NCBI RefSeq assembly: GCF_013284055.1
Contig: NZ_CP054143.1
Coordinates: 1,798,001-1,862,000, forward strand
Source: Deefgea piscis
Lineage (GTDB): Bacteria > Pseudomonadota > Gammaproteobacteria > Burkholderiales > Chitinibacteraceae
Length of the DNA stretch: 64,000 bases
Reading direction: 5' to 3'
In this document: piece after piece, positions 8,074 through 16,583 of the stretch
Layout: each line of letters opens with the position of its first letter
How positions within the stretch are numbered: the stretch's first letter is position 1
Translations under genes and position numbers: made by a program
Notes under the pieces: generated by a model
Told to the model about the DNA's origin: nothing
Databases searched by the model: none
The model's input: only the letters and a program-made list of their open reading frames with translations

Positions 8074-8150
8074 CATGGGATGCGCCTTGAACACGCTACC
8101 AAAAGATATAACCATCGAATGCCCCGTACTGAACAACGGGGCATTTTTAC
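8074..8150 (+). ncRNA. Candidate small RNA, copy 1 of a tandem pair
   Basis: A good -10 box TATTAT (8062-8067) would start a transcript near 8074. It contains TTGAACACG (8087-8095) and ends in a strong hairpin: AATGCCCCGT (8118-8127), 8-nt loop, ACGGGGCATT (8136-8145), followed by TTTTT-type sequence (8144-8148). This is the shape of a short Hfq-type or intrinsic-terminator sRNA of about 75 nt. No convincing -35 box was found. The same blocks recur about 207-210 bp downstream (8283-8357). No protein frame explains this conservation. Confidence 0.5.
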
Positions 8151-8282
8151 TTGTTGTGACATCGTGCACTGATTTTTAGCAGGATAGCTGGATGTTTATG
8201 CTAACGAGCTATGTAAATTAGTACACTCTAATTATGGCAAAAATGCAGAGAAGCGTTGGTTTTTGCTCGGTATGATGATCCT

Positions 8283-8357
8283 AGGTTAACGCTTTGAACA
8301 CGTTGACCGATACGAGAGTAAGGCCCCAATGCCCCGTACTGAACAACGGGGCATTAC
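8283..8357 (+). ncRNA. Candidate small RNA, copy 2 of a tandem pair
   Basis: TATGAT (8271-8276) is a -10 candidate 23 nt before TTGAACACG (8294-8302), almost the spacing of copy 1 (25 nt). The terminal hairpin AATGCCCCGT (8328-8337) / ACGGGGCATT (8346-8355) and its loop are identical to copy 1, exactly 210 bp later. Here no U-run follows, so the transcript may continue to the bidirectional terminator at 8403-8432. The middle part differs from copy 1, as expected for sibling sRNAs with shared ends. Confidence 0.45.
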
Positions 8358-8402
8358 TTCATCTGAATACCAGATTCGTTGTGTATATTGACAATATTGA
8401 CG

Positions 8403-8432
8403 AAAAAAAGCCACTCAATCGAGTGGCTTTTT
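8403..8432. terminator. Bidirectional intrinsic terminator (ctpA / sRNA copy 2)
   Basis: AGCCACTC (8409-8416) and GAGTGGCT (8421-8428) form an 8-bp stem with a 4-nt loop, flanked by A-rich sequence on the left and T-rich on the right. It serves ctpA on the minus strand and could end the second candidate sRNA on the plus strand. Confidence 0.85.
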
Positions 8433-8444
8433 GCTGGGCGCGAA

Positions 8445-9896
8445 TTATTTTTTCGCGCCGGGCTTGTCTTTATTGAGCATTAATTGCTGTACTTTGAGTA
8501 CATTGAGCGCCTGCTGCAATTGGAAGTCCGATTTTGACACCAATTCGCGCGGGTTTTCATCCGGATCAATACCGCTGGCATTGAGTTTGGCTGGCTTTTT
8601 GATCTCGGTTTTCACCACTGCTGGTGTGGCTTCAGTTTTGCCTGCATCTTTATCACTTGGATTATCTAAATGCTTGCCCAGATCTGATTCACGCAAGCGT
8701 AAACCAAAGTCTTCTTTACCGTTGAGCGTAGCGTCTTCGACGATAATATCAGGGGTAATGCCCTTGGCCTGAATTGATCTGCCGTTTGGCGTGAAATACC
8801 GTGCAGTAGTGAGCTTGAGTGCACTCTTGGCATCAATTGGCAGAATCGTCTGTACTGAGCCTTTACCAAAAGTTTGCGTACCAACCACTAAAGCGCGTTT
8901 ATGGTCTTGCAAGGCGCCAGCGACAATCTCAGAGGCCGAGGCTGAGCCACCGTTGACGAGCACTACCAGCGGTACATTTTTTGCGTCAGCAGGCAGATCT
9001 TTGAAAAAGTCTTTTTTGCTATCGCGCTGATAAAATTGTGGATTCGCGGTTAAACGAATTTTAGAGTCGGCAACACGGCCTTCGGTGTAAACGACCAAGG
9101 CGTCTTTCGGTAAGAAAGCGGCTGAAACGCCGACTGCGCCATCGAGTAAGCCACCTGGATCATTGCGTAAATCCAACACAATACCTTTGAGTGGCGCTTT
9201 GTTTTCTTTGTAAAGCGCTTCAATTGCTTGGCCGAGGTTTTCGCTGGTGTGTTCTTGGAATTGCGTTACGCGGATATAGCCATACCCAGGTTCCGCGAGT
9301 TTGTATTTAACCGATTGCACTTTAATAATCGCGCGTTTCAGTGTTACGACGATAGGCTTGGTTTCGCCTTTGCGGAGTAAAGTGAGGGTGACTGGTTCGC
9401 CCACTTTGCCGCGCATTTTGGCGACGGCTTCGTTAAGGGTTAAACCTTGCACTTGGGTATCACCAATTTTAGCGATAAAGTCGCCCGGCTTAACACCAGC
9501 ACGGTAGGCCGGTGTATCTTCGATTGGCGAAACCACGCGCACTAAGCCGTCTTCCATATTGACTTCAATGCCTAAACCGCCAAATTCGCCTTGGGTATTC
9601 ACTTTTAACTCTTTAAAAGCGGCTTCATCAAGGTAGCTTGAATGTGGATCTAGCCCGGCAACCATGCCTTTAATGGCTTCATTAATGAGCTTTTTATCTT
9701 CAACTGGCTCGACATAACTTTGTTTAATAACGCCAAAAACGGTTGAGAATGCACGAAGCTCATCAATCGGCAATGGATTGCTTACGGAATCTTTATCTGC
9801 CGAAGCATTAAATGAAAGGCTAAGAGCTACGCCGAGGCCAGCGCCTGCAGCGAGGAGGCTGACTTTTTTCCAGCGACTGTAAGGCTTGTGCGACAT
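8445..9896 (-). CDS. ctpA: S41 family carboxy-terminal processing protease
   Basis: The 483-residue protein has an N-terminal membrane/signal segment (about 11-32), a PDZ domain (about 100-180, with GIEVNMEDGLVRVVSPIEDTPAYRAG) and an S41 catalytic domain. The latter keeps GGSASASEIVAGAL (catalytic serine region) and TFGKGSVQT (catalytic lysine). The last 90 residues are charged and low-complexity. CtpA proteases work in the periplasm, trimming C-termini and controlling cell-wall hydrolases. A CAGGAA site precedes ATG 9896. It is the last gene of gpmI-envC-ctpA, an order that places it next to a peptidoglycan-amidase activator. Confidence 0.92.
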   Translation of the reverse strand: MSHKPYSRWKKVSLLAAGAGLGVALSLSFNASADKDSVSNPLPIDELRAFSTVFGVIKQSYVEPVEDKKLINEAIKGMVAGLDPHSSYLDEAAFKELKVNTQGEFGGLGIEVNMEDGLVRVVSPIEDTPAYRAGVKPGDFIAKIGDTQVQGLTLNEAVAKMRGKVGEPVTLTLLRKGETKPIVVTLKRAIIKVQSVKYKLAEPGYGYIRVTQFQEHTSENLGQAIEALYKENKAPLKGIVLDLRNDPGGLLDGAVGVSAAFLPKDALVVYTEGRVADSKIRLTANPQFYQRDSKKDFFKDLPADAKNVPLVVLVNGGSASASEIVAGALQDHKRALVVGTQTFGKGSVQTILPIDAKSALKLTTARYFTPNGRSIQAKGITPDIIVEDATLNGKEDFGLRLRESDLGKHLDNPSDKDAGKTEATPAVVKTEIKKPAKLNASGIDPDENPRELVSKSDFQLQQALNVLKVQQLMLNKDKPGAKK

Positions 9897-9946
9897 CCGA
9901 TTATTCCTGTTTTGAATCGTTAAGGCTCATAAAGGCCTCTAAATAA

Positions 9947-11314
9947 TTATTTTACCCAAGCCGCAGGGTCAAGCGGGCGGCTGTTTTGGCGTATTTCAAA
10001 GTATACGCCGGAATCTGCCATTCCGCCGCTATTGCCTGCGTTGGCAATGAGGTCGCCAGCTTTCACCGAATCGCCAACACGTTTCAGCAAGCTTTCATTA
10101 GCGCCGTAGAGGCTCATATAGCCGCCACCATGATCAATGATCATTAAATTACCAAAACCACGCAACCAATCAGCAAAAACAATGCGTCCTGTTGCTACAG
10201 CATGGACTGATTCGCCGGTATTGGTGCGGATAAATAAACCTTTCCAAGTTCCGCCTTCACCGCGTTGAGCGCCAAATCGGCCAATAATTTCGCCTTTGGC
10301 TGGTAAACGCATCTTGCCTTTGAGTGTCGCAAATGCAAGCCCCGCTTGGCTAGCATCTGGCACGGTATTATTAACTTCATTATCGGTTTCCGGCGCGGTC
10401 TTAGGCTCTGGTGGTGGGGTTGGTGCCGGTTTGCCTGCGGCCTTGGCCGCTTGTTCTAATTTAGCTTGTTGTGCCGCACGTTCGGCTTTGGCTTTTTCTG
10501 CGGCTTTTTTCGCTGCGATTTGTGCTGCTTTGCGCGCGGCTGCTTGTTTGGCTGCGGCTTTGGCCCTGGCGATTTCTTGTTGTTTGATAATCGCGTTTAA
10601 GCGTTCAATCAACTGAGTGATACGCTTTTCATCGGCCGCTAATTTTTGAATCTGATTGCGTTGGCTGCTGATGGTCTGTGAGAGTTGGCTGTATAACTCT
10701 TTTTTCTCTTGTTGCTGTGAGACTAGGGCTTGGCGCTGGCGTTGTTTGTCGCTAGCGATTTCTTGCAAGGCTTGGTTTTTTTCTTGAATTTCATTAGCGA
10801 GCAGGTTGAGTTCATTAAGTTGAACTTCTAACTGTTTGGCGAGCTCTTGTTGTGATTTGGCAATATAGCGGTAGTAGCTTAAGTCACGCGTGGCTTGGCT
10901 GGGGTCTTTTTGGTTGATCAGCAAGCGCCATGCGTCCACATTGCCGGTTTTGTAACGGCTACTGAGTAAATCGCCTAGGCGTTTTTGGCTCTCGCGAATG
11001 TGATTGCGAGTATTGCTAATGTCTAGGTTGAGCTTATTGAGTTCTTCTGCGGTGAGTTGGCGCTGATTATCTAATTCTTTGAGCACCCGATTGGCTTCTG
11101 AAATTGAGCTTTCTGCATTTTTAAGCGCATCGGCGGCTTCATTGCGGTTTGATTCGTTGGCAGAAAGGTCTTTTTGCAGGGATTTAATTTGGCCGCGCAG
11201 TTCTTGCAGCTCGGCTTGTTGTTCTTGGGTATTGCTGGTAGTGGGCGCTTTGGGCGCTGCCACAGCAAAGCCGACCATGCCGGTCGTTAGGATAAAGAAT
11301 AGTCGTCGCAACAC
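9947..11314 (-). CDS. envC: Murein hydrolase activator EnvC
   Basis: The 455-residue protein has a signal peptide (about 1-20), a long coiled coil rich in Q/E/K (about 25-260), an Ala/Lys/Pro-rich linker (265-320) and a C-terminal LytM (M23-like) domain. The LytM metal site is degenerate: the usual HFEIR is YFEIR, as in E. coli EnvC, so it is an activator of amidases at the division site, not an enzyme. The start is GTG 11314. It lies 121 bp after gpmI and 50 bp before ctpA, probably in one operon. Confidence 0.9.
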   Translation of the reverse strand: MLRRLFFILTTGMVGFAVAAPKAPTTSNTQEQQAELQELRGQIKSLQKDLSANESNRNEAADALKNAESSISEANRVLKELDNQRQLTAEELNKLNLDISNTRNHIRESQKRLGDLLSSRYKTGNVDAWRLLINQKDPSQATRDLSYYRYIAKSQQELAKQLEVQLNELNLLANEIQEKNQALQEIASDKQRQRQALVSQQQEKKELYSQLSQTISSQRNQIQKLAADEKRITQLIERLNAIIKQQEIARAKAAAKQAAARKAAQIAAKKAAEKAKAERAAQQAKLEQAAKAAGKPAPTPPPEPKTAPETDNEVNNTVPDASQAGLAFATLKGKMRLPAKGEIIGRFGAQRGEGGTWKGLFIRTNTGESVHAVATGRIVFADWLRGFGNLMIIDHGGGYMSLYGANESLLKRVGDSVKAGDLIANAGNSGGMADSGVYFEIRQNSRPLDPAAWVK

Positions 11315-11394
11315 AACATCGACTCGAGTAAAGAATGATCAGAACCGCTACTGTACTCGATTCATTGCAACGACTAAACCTTTAGCTGAAATTG

Positions 11395-11427
11395 CCGCGT
11401 GATTCAGTGTGAATTACGCGGCTTTTT
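11395..11427. other. Hairpin between gpmI and envC
   Basis: GCCGCGT and ACGCGGC form a stem spanning about 11395-11423, with a T-run only on the plus-strand side. It therefore does not look like an efficient terminator for gpmI on the minus strand. Partial attenuation between gpmI and envC is possible. Confidence 0.35.
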
Positions 11428-11435
11428 GCTACTTT

Positions 11436-12968
11436 TTACAAAAAACGAATCAAAGATTGACCGGTCATTTCGTTAGGTTGCGATACCCCCATCATGGCCA
11501 GTAACGAAGGTGCGATATCTTTCAATGCACCACCGGCACTTAAGCTTGCTTTACGGCCGATATAGCAAAATGGCACTACGTCGGTAGTGTGTTGGGTATG
11601 CGGTTGATTGGCATCGCGGTCATACATCATTTCACAGTTGCCGTGATCGGCAGTGATGATGACTTCACCACCTGCAGCCAACATAGCGTCAACGACTTTA
11701 TTGACACATTGGTCTAGGGTTTCAACCGCCTTCACTGCCGCATCAAAAATACCACTATGACCGACCATATCGCCATTGGCGTAATTACAAATAATGGCGG
11801 CATATTGTTGGCTATTGATCGCTTCGATCAGTTTTTCGGTCACTTCATGTGCTGACATTTCTGGTTTTAAATCGTAAGTGGCCACTTTAGGCGATGGCAC
11901 CAAAATACGATCTTCACCAGCGTATTCTTTTTCTTCGCCACCGGAGAGGAAATAAGTTACGTGTGGATATTTTTCAGTTTCGGCAATACGTAATTGTTTT
12001 AAGCCCAAACTTGCCACATATTCGCCAAAGCCGTTTTGTACTTTCGGTTTGGTATACGCCACAGGTAAATCGTAAGCCGAACCGTAATCGGTTGCGGTGC
12101 AGAAATAAGCAAATTGCGGTTGACGTTGTGGGTGTTCAAAACCTTGGAAGTCTTTGGCCGTGAGGGCGGTAGTTAATTGGCGCGCACGATCAGCACGGAA
12201 ATTCATAAAGACAACGGCATCACCATCGGCCATTTGGCTTGGTTCGCCAATGACAGTTGCAGAAACGAATTCATCGTTTTCATCACGTAAATAAGCTTCT
12301 TTTAAGCCTTCGATGGCGGTTGGTGCGCTGTAAAGGCCAACACCGTCAACAATCAGTTTGTACGCAGGTTCAACTCGTTCCCAGCGATTGTCGCGATCCA
12401 TTGCCCAGTAACGACCCACGATGCCAGCGATTTTGGCACCATTGGTATCGCAAATGGCTTGCAGGCGGTCGATATAACGTTCAGCGCTGCGTGGTGGGGT
12501 ATCACGGCCATCTAGGAAGGCGTGAACGCGAATATCTTGTACGCCGTATTCATGCGCGGCTTTGATCAAGGCAAAAACGTGCGCTTCATGGCAATGCACG
12601 CCACCATCGGACATCAGGCCCATGATGTGTAGCGCTTTATGATTATCTTTGGCCGAGTCCATCGCGGCTTTGAGTACCGGATTATCTTTCAGTGTATTTT
12701 CGGCAACATCGCAGTCGATGCGGCTAATATCTTGCTGTACGATACGGCCGGCGCCGATATTTAAATGGCCGACTTCTGAATTACCAAACTGACCTGCTGG
12801 TAAACCCACAAATTGTTCTGAGGCGTTAATTGTGGTAAATGGGTATTGGCTAAACAAACGATCGAAATGCGGTTTGCGAGCATGTAAAATCGCATTGTCA
12901 TTGCCGCCTGTACGGTAACCAAAGCCATCTAAAATAAGTAGTAATACAGGCGTGATTTTTTGCGTCAT
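11436..12968 (-). CDS. gpmI: 2,3-bisphosphoglycerate-independent phosphoglycerate mutase
   Basis: The 510-residue protein has the usual length for iPGM. It begins with the alkaline-phosphatase-fold metal motif LLILDGFGYR, has the phosphoserine site GNSEVGH (Ser64), the substrate loop HAFLDGRDTPPRSA and the C-terminal metal ligands ITADHGNCE and TQHTTDVVP. It interconverts 3- and 2-phosphoglycerate with two Mn2+ ions. First gene of the gpmI-envC-ctpA cluster, with an AAGGATCGAGAT leader before ATG 12968. Confidence 0.97.
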   Translation of the reverse strand: MTQKITPVLLLILDGFGYRTGGNDNAILHARKPHFDRLFSQYPFTTINASEQFVGLPAGQFGNSEVGHLNIGAGRIVQQDISRIDCDVAENTLKDNPVLKAAMDSAKDNHKALHIMGLMSDGGVHCHEAHVFALIKAAHEYGVQDIRVHAFLDGRDTPPRSAERYIDRLQAICDTNGAKIAGIVGRYWAMDRDNRWERVEPAYKLIVDGVGLYSAPTAIEGLKEAYLRDENDEFVSATVIGEPSQMADGDAVVFMNFRADRARQLTTALTAKDFQGFEHPQRQPQFAYFCTATDYGSAYDLPVAYTKPKVQNGFGEYVASLGLKQLRIAETEKYPHVTYFLSGGEEKEYAGEDRILVPSPKVATYDLKPEMSAHEVTEKLIEAINSQQYAAIICNYANGDMVGHSGIFDAAVKAVETLDQCVNKVVDAMLAAGGEVIITADHGNCEMMYDRDANQPHTQHTTDVVPFCYIGRKASLSAGGALKDIAPSLLAMMGVSQPNEMTGQSLIRFL

Positions 12969-13160
12969 ATCTCGATCCTTGAGGTTTAAATAGAAGAATG
13001 GAATTGCTTGGCGCGCAATTAATAAGTAAGTGCGGTTGGAATCAAATTCAATAGTAGGTAGTATTCTAACCTAAGCAGGTATCATGCCGTGTGCGTTTGG
13101 TCTTTTTGCTGATGGAAAGCAGAAAACATAAAGTTAGATTTAATAAAAAAGATAAGAGAC

Positions 13161-13466
13161 ATGATGGATTCTATTGCATTAATGGGCGATGAGCATATTG
13201 ACCAAGCTTCACGAGCGATGAAGGCGATGTCGCACCCGTTGCGCTTGAAAATTTTATGCGTATTGGCCGATCAGGAAGTGAGCGTGCAAGATATCGTTGA
13301 GCGGGTTGGTACCACGCAATCGAATATTTCACAGCACTTGGCTTTGATGCGCGAAAAAGGCGTGTTGCGAACGCGTAAAGACGCCAATCGGGTCTATTAC
13401 CGCGTCGGTGATCAGCGCACACTGGATGTGGTGGCGATGATGCGCGACGTATTTTGCGGCTTTTAG
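13161..13466 (+). CDS. ArsR/SmtB-family winged-helix regulator
   Basis: The 101-residue protein has the ArsR fold: MSHPLRLKILCVLADQEVSVQDIVERVG, then recognition helix TQSNISQHLALMREKGVL and wing RKDANRVYYRVGD. There is no classical CxC metal motif. The two cysteines (in LKILCVL and near the C-terminus in VFCGF) are positioned more like the dithiol redox sensors BigR/SqrR than metal sensors, but this is inference. ATG 13164 is an alternative start. Its target is unknown; it converges with a tlpA-like gene. Confidence 0.85.
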   Translation: MMDSIALMGDEHIDQASRAMKAMSHPLRLKILCVLADQEVSVQDIVERVGTTQSNISQHLALMREKGVLRTRKDANRVYYRVGDQRTLDVVAMMRDVFCGF

Positions 13467-13513
13467 GGTATATGCTTCTAGCCATTATTTACTAGTGGCT
13501 AGATTGATATACC
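13467..13513. repeat. GGTATAT-headed intergenic hairpin
   Basis: GGTATATGCTTCTAGCCA (13467-13484) pairs with TGGCTAGATTGATATACC (13496-13513) except for three internal bases. It lies between two convergent genes and may act as a terminator, but has no U-run. It belongs to the dispersed GGTAT-headed hairpin family of this window. Confidence 0.6.
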
Positions 13514-13528
13514 TAAGATATTAGCGCC

Positions 13529-13993
13529 TTATTGACTTAATAAATTTAAAGCGCGATCAAGCCGATCTTTCTTGATCCGACCTAACTCGACGGCGATTTT
13601 TTGTCCCTTCGCATCGAAAATCACCGTAAAGGGCAGTCCGCCATGCAGATTGCCCTGTGCACGCATCATTTCCATTGCCGTGTTGCCACCGATTAACATT
13701 GGATAATTCACTTTGAGCGGCTTGATAAAGGCGCTGACGGCGGCGGCATCATCAATCGCAATCCCAATAAATTGCACTTTCCCAGCGTATTTGGCTTGTA
13801 GCTCGATGAGCTCTGGCATTTCTTGGCGACACGGGCCACACCATGTTGCCCAATAATTAATCACTACTGGTTTCCCGCGCCATTGCGATAGCGATTGCGG
13901 CTTGCCGGTCAAATCAGGCAATGTGCCCGCTAGATCGTTGGCAGCAAAGCAGCTGGCATGCAATAAAAACAGCGCTAGAAACCATTTTTTCAT
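13529..13993 (-). CDS. TlpA/ResA-like thiol-disulfide oxidoreductase
   Basis: The 154-residue protein has a signal peptide (about 1-17) and a thioredoxin fold with the active site WATWCGPCRQEMP (Cys about 52/55), cis-Pro near LPFTVIFD and the extra TlpA-type insert. It should act in the periplasm as a reductant, for example in cytochrome c maturation. Its start overlaps the end of dsbD by 4 bp (ATGA), so electrons are likely delivered by DsbD. Confidence 0.88.
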   Translation of the reverse strand: MKKWFLALFLLHASCFAANDLAGTLPDLTGKPQSLSQWRGKPVVINYWATWCGPCRQEMPELIELQAKYAGKVQFIGIAIDDAAAVSAFIKPLKVNYPMLIGGNTAMEMMRAQGNLHGGLPFTVIFDAKGQKIAVELGRIKKDRLDRALNLLSQ

Positions 13994-15540
13994 TGCTGGG
14001 CCTCAATCTTGGTCAGCGTTTGTAGAAAGTCGCGTGGATTTTGAAAACCAATAACCCGAGGTTTTAATTCTTGACCGGCCGATGAATAAAAAATCAGTGC
14101 CGGTGGACCATATAAACCAAAGCGGGCTAATAGCGCGGCATCTTCTGGACTATTTTTAGTGACGTCAACGCGAATCAAGACGATTTGTTTGAGCTTGTCC
14201 TGCACGGCATCGTCGCTTAAGGTTTCGCGTTCAAATTCAATACAAGCCACACACCAATCGGCATAAAAGTCGACCATGACTGGTTTGCCACGTGCCGCCA
14301 AGAGCGCTTGATCGAGCTGGCTAGATGAGGTCACTGTAGCAAAGTTAAGTTGATGGGCAGCAGGGCGTAAATAGACTTCCCACAATGGGCGTGATACCCA
14401 CAGCGCCATTCCCAGTAGTGCAATCCCAAAAGCGATTTTAATGCCTTGCATGATGCGGCCAGAAAGGCGCGGTAAGATCGTTGAACCAAATGCACCAATC
14501 AACAATAAGGGCAAGCCAAGTCCAAGCGCCATCATATACAGTGCTGCACCACCAAGTAATAAATCACCGGTTTTACCCAGATAAGCTAAGGCGGCAGCCA
14601 GCGGAGGGGCAATGCAGGGGCCGACTAATAAGGCCGAGAGTAAACCCATCACAAATACCGATAACCAGCGCCCACCCGGTAATCGGTTGGCTAGATTATT
14701 AATAAAATTGTGCGGGCCTTGGGGTAATTGCAAATGAAACACGCCGAGCATGGCCAAAGCCATCATGACAAAAAATAAAGCAAATGCGGCAATCACGATG
14801 GGTTGCTGCAAGACCACCACCAATAATGTCCCGGTTGCGGCGGCGGCGATGCCAATCGCGGTGTAGGCCAGTGCCATGCCTTGTACATAAATAAAAGTAA
14901 GGGCAAAAGCTTGCCAGCGTTGTGGCTTAATTTGTTTGGCGTTATGGCCAATGACAATGCCAGACACGATTGGAATGAGTGGATACATGCAGGCGGTGAG
15001 TGCTAGGCCAATGCCGGCCAAAAAAAACACGCCCAGCGTGCCAAGAAAACTGCCAGCAAAATAATCGGGTTCATCTGGTGATGGAGAACTATTACTACTG
15101 CTGCCAAATAAATCATTCACGGCTTTATTTTGGGTATTTTTCCCAGGCTGTAAAATTTGGGTTTGTGGTGGGTAGCAAATCCCCGCATCGGCACAACCTT
15201 GATATTTGAAGGTGATGGGCAGCGTTGCGTCGACGGCTTGTTTGAATTTCAGCACAATGCGGGTATCGTGTTTATATACCTCGACTCGACCAAAGCTGGG
15301 ATCGTCTTTCATCTCGCCTTTGGGAAATACCGTTTCGATATCGTGGCCGTTAGCAGAAAAGCTGATTCGATCACGATATAGATAATATTGCGGTGCCACA
15401 GTAAAGTCAGCTGCAAAGGTATGGGGGTCAAGCGCAATTAAGCTGGGAATAAATGCTTTATCTGGGGCCAGTAACTCGGTTTGAGCTTGCGAGCTAAAAG
15501 AAATAAAGATTAAAAAAATAAAGCTTAAAAAACGTTGCAT
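13990..15540 (-). CDS. dsbD: Thiol:disulfide interchange protein DsbD
   Basis: The 516-residue protein has three parts: a periplasmic N-terminal domain after a signal peptide, with the redox pair in GCADAGICYP; a membrane domain of eight helices (about 160-375) with CMYPLIP and GPCIAPP cysteines; and a C-terminal thioredoxin domain with YADWCVACIEFE. It passes electrons from cytosolic thioredoxin across the membrane. It is somewhat shorter than E. coli DsbD (about 565). It starts 1 bp after cutA ends, and the tlpA-like gene overlaps its end. Confidence 0.95.
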   Translation of the reverse strand: MQRFLSFIFLIFISFSSQAQTELLAPDKAFIPSLIALDPHTFAADFTVAPQYYLYRDRISFSANGHDIETVFPKGEMKDDPSFGRVEVYKHDTRIVLKFKQAVDATLPITFKYQGCADAGICYPPQTQILQPGKNTQNKAVNDLFGSSSNSSPSPDEPDYFAGSFLGTLGVFFLAGIGLALTACMYPLIPIVSGIVIGHNAKQIKPQRWQAFALTFIYVQGMALAYTAIGIAAAATGTLLVVVLQQPIVIAAFALFFVMMALAMLGVFHLQLPQGPHNFINNLANRLPGGRWLSVFVMGLLSALLVGPCIAPPLAAALAYLGKTGDLLLGGAALYMMALGLGLPLLLIGAFGSTILPRLSGRIMQGIKIAFGIALLGMALWVSRPLWEVYLRPAAHQLNFATVTSSSQLDQALLAARGKPVMVDFYADWCVACIEFERETLSDDAVQDKLKQIVLIRVDVTKNSPEDAALLARFGLYGPPALIFYSSAGQELKPRVIGFQNPRDFLQTLTKIEAQQ

Positions 15541-15876
15541 TTAAATGTTCTCTGCAGTGGCGGTACGAACCCAGTTTAGATAGGCGGGCAAGCCTGCGGT
15601 GACCGGCGTGGCGATAATTTCAGCGATTGTATAAGGGTGATGAGTTTGTAACCAGTTTTCAAGTTGGCAATAGTTGGCGCGAGTGGTTTTGATCATCAAT
15701 GGAACTTCTGTGGCATTTTCTAACCTATTCTCCCAATGGTAAATAGATTCCACTGCAGGTAAAACATTCACACAAGCGGCTAGTTTTTCTTTAACCAAAC
15801 CCGATGCCAAATGCGTTGCAGTGGCATGATCGGGGCAGTTGCACCACACGATTAAAATTTCAGTTGGAGTTGTCAT
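15541..15876 (-). CDS. cutA: Divalent-cation tolerance protein CutA
   Basis: The 111-residue protein has the PII-like CutA1 fold: LVKEKLAACVNVLPAVESIYHWENRLE and EVPLMIKTTRANYCQLENWLQTHHPYTIAEIIATPV. CutA forms trimers and is linked to copper tolerance and, through this conserved neighbourhood, to DsbD; its exact function is not settled. The ribosome site (AAGGTAAGG) lies inside the first codons of the divergent fxsA gene, and the two ATG codons overlap in a CATG tetranucleotide. Confidence 0.95.
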   Translation of the reverse strand: MTTPTEILIVWCNCPDHATATHLASGLVKEKLAACVNVLPAVESIYHWENRLENATEVPLMIKTTRANYCQLENWLQTHHPYTIAEIIATPVTAGLPAYLNWVRTATAENI

Positions 15877-16288
15877 GCCTTACCTTTTGTTCGGATGCCT
15901 ATTGGCTTATCCTTTTCTTGAAGTCATGTCTTTGATCTGGCTTGCCGATACCATTGGCACTTTTTGGACGCTGATTTGGGTTATCGCATCGTTTTGCTTG
16001 GGTATTTTGATGCTACGTCATCATCGCTTGGCGATGGGTTTAAAGCTGATGCACGATATTCGCACTGGCCAAGTTGGGATCAATAGTTTATTAGGCATTG
16101 CGCGCTATTTTATTGCTGCGGTGCTGTTGCTTATTCCGGGTTTAATCAGTGATGCAATGGCTTTGATTTTGCTCTTACCCTGGAAAAGTAAATCGACCAT
16201 CGGCCAGCCTAGACCGGACGATGGCATCATTGAGGCGGAGTATCGCCGAGTTGATCCTGTCGATACCACACCACGTATTGATCGCTAA
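15875..16288 (+). CDS. fxsA: FxsA family membrane protein
   Basis: From ATG 15875 the protein has about 137 residues with three or four hydrophobic segments: MPYLLFGCLLAYPFLEVMSLIWLAD, TLIWVIASFCLGILML, and a pair around YFIAAVLLLIPGLISDAMALILLLPW, the family signature. FxsA in E. coli relieves exclusion of phage T7 by the F plasmid; its housekeeping role is unknown. An upstream in-frame start at 15839 is open, but GGAG at 15864-15867 fits ATG 15875. The start codon overlaps that of divergent cutA. Confidence 0.85.
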   Translation: MPYLLFGCLLAYPFLEVMSLIWLADTIGTFWTLIWVIASFCLGILMLRHHRLAMGLKLMHDIRTGQVGINSLLGIARYFIAAVLLLIPGLISDAMALILLLPWKSKSTIGQPRPDDGIIEAEYRRVDPVDTTPRIDR

Positions 16289-16289
16289 G

Positions 16290-16583
16290 TTAAGCTGGGT
16301 TTAGCTTCTCGGGCGATACCTTGCTACCTGTGATGGTGAAAACTTTATTCTGCGAGTTTTCACCACTATTTAGCCCCACCTGCTGTGGGCGAACTCCAAA
16401 TTGATCGGCCAGCCAAGTGACTAAGCACACATTCATTTTGTGGCTAACAGGGGGCGTTGCCACCCTGATTTTTAATGCATCGCCATAGTAGCCAATACAT
16501 TCAGTTTTTTTGCCACTGGCTTGAACATGTAAACGTAGGGTGAGGGTTGTTCCGTTTTGAGTGAACCAGCGATTGTGCGCCAT
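16290..16583 (-). CDS. yggU: YggU/DUF167 family protein
   Basis: The 97-residue protein has the DUF167 pattern: LTLRLHVQASGKKTECIGYYGDALKIRVATPPV, then N-x-x-L-V-x-W-L-A-D-Q-F-G-V and KVFTITGSKVSPEK. The function is not known, but the family is almost always last in yggS-proC-yggT-yggU. Its first base overlaps the last base of yggT, so the two are coupled. Confidence 0.85.
   Translation of the reverse strand: MAHNRWFTQNGTTLTLRLHVQASGKKTECIGYYGDALKIRVATPPVSHKMNVCLVTWLADQFGVRPQQVGLNSGENSQNKVFTITGSKVSPEKLNPA

Noticed and set aside
8294-8476. Open frame of 60 codons over the second sRNA candidate
   Set aside because: It runs through the hairpin and the ctpA terminator into the ctpA 3' end; the duplicated block is conserved as hairpin and not as codons.
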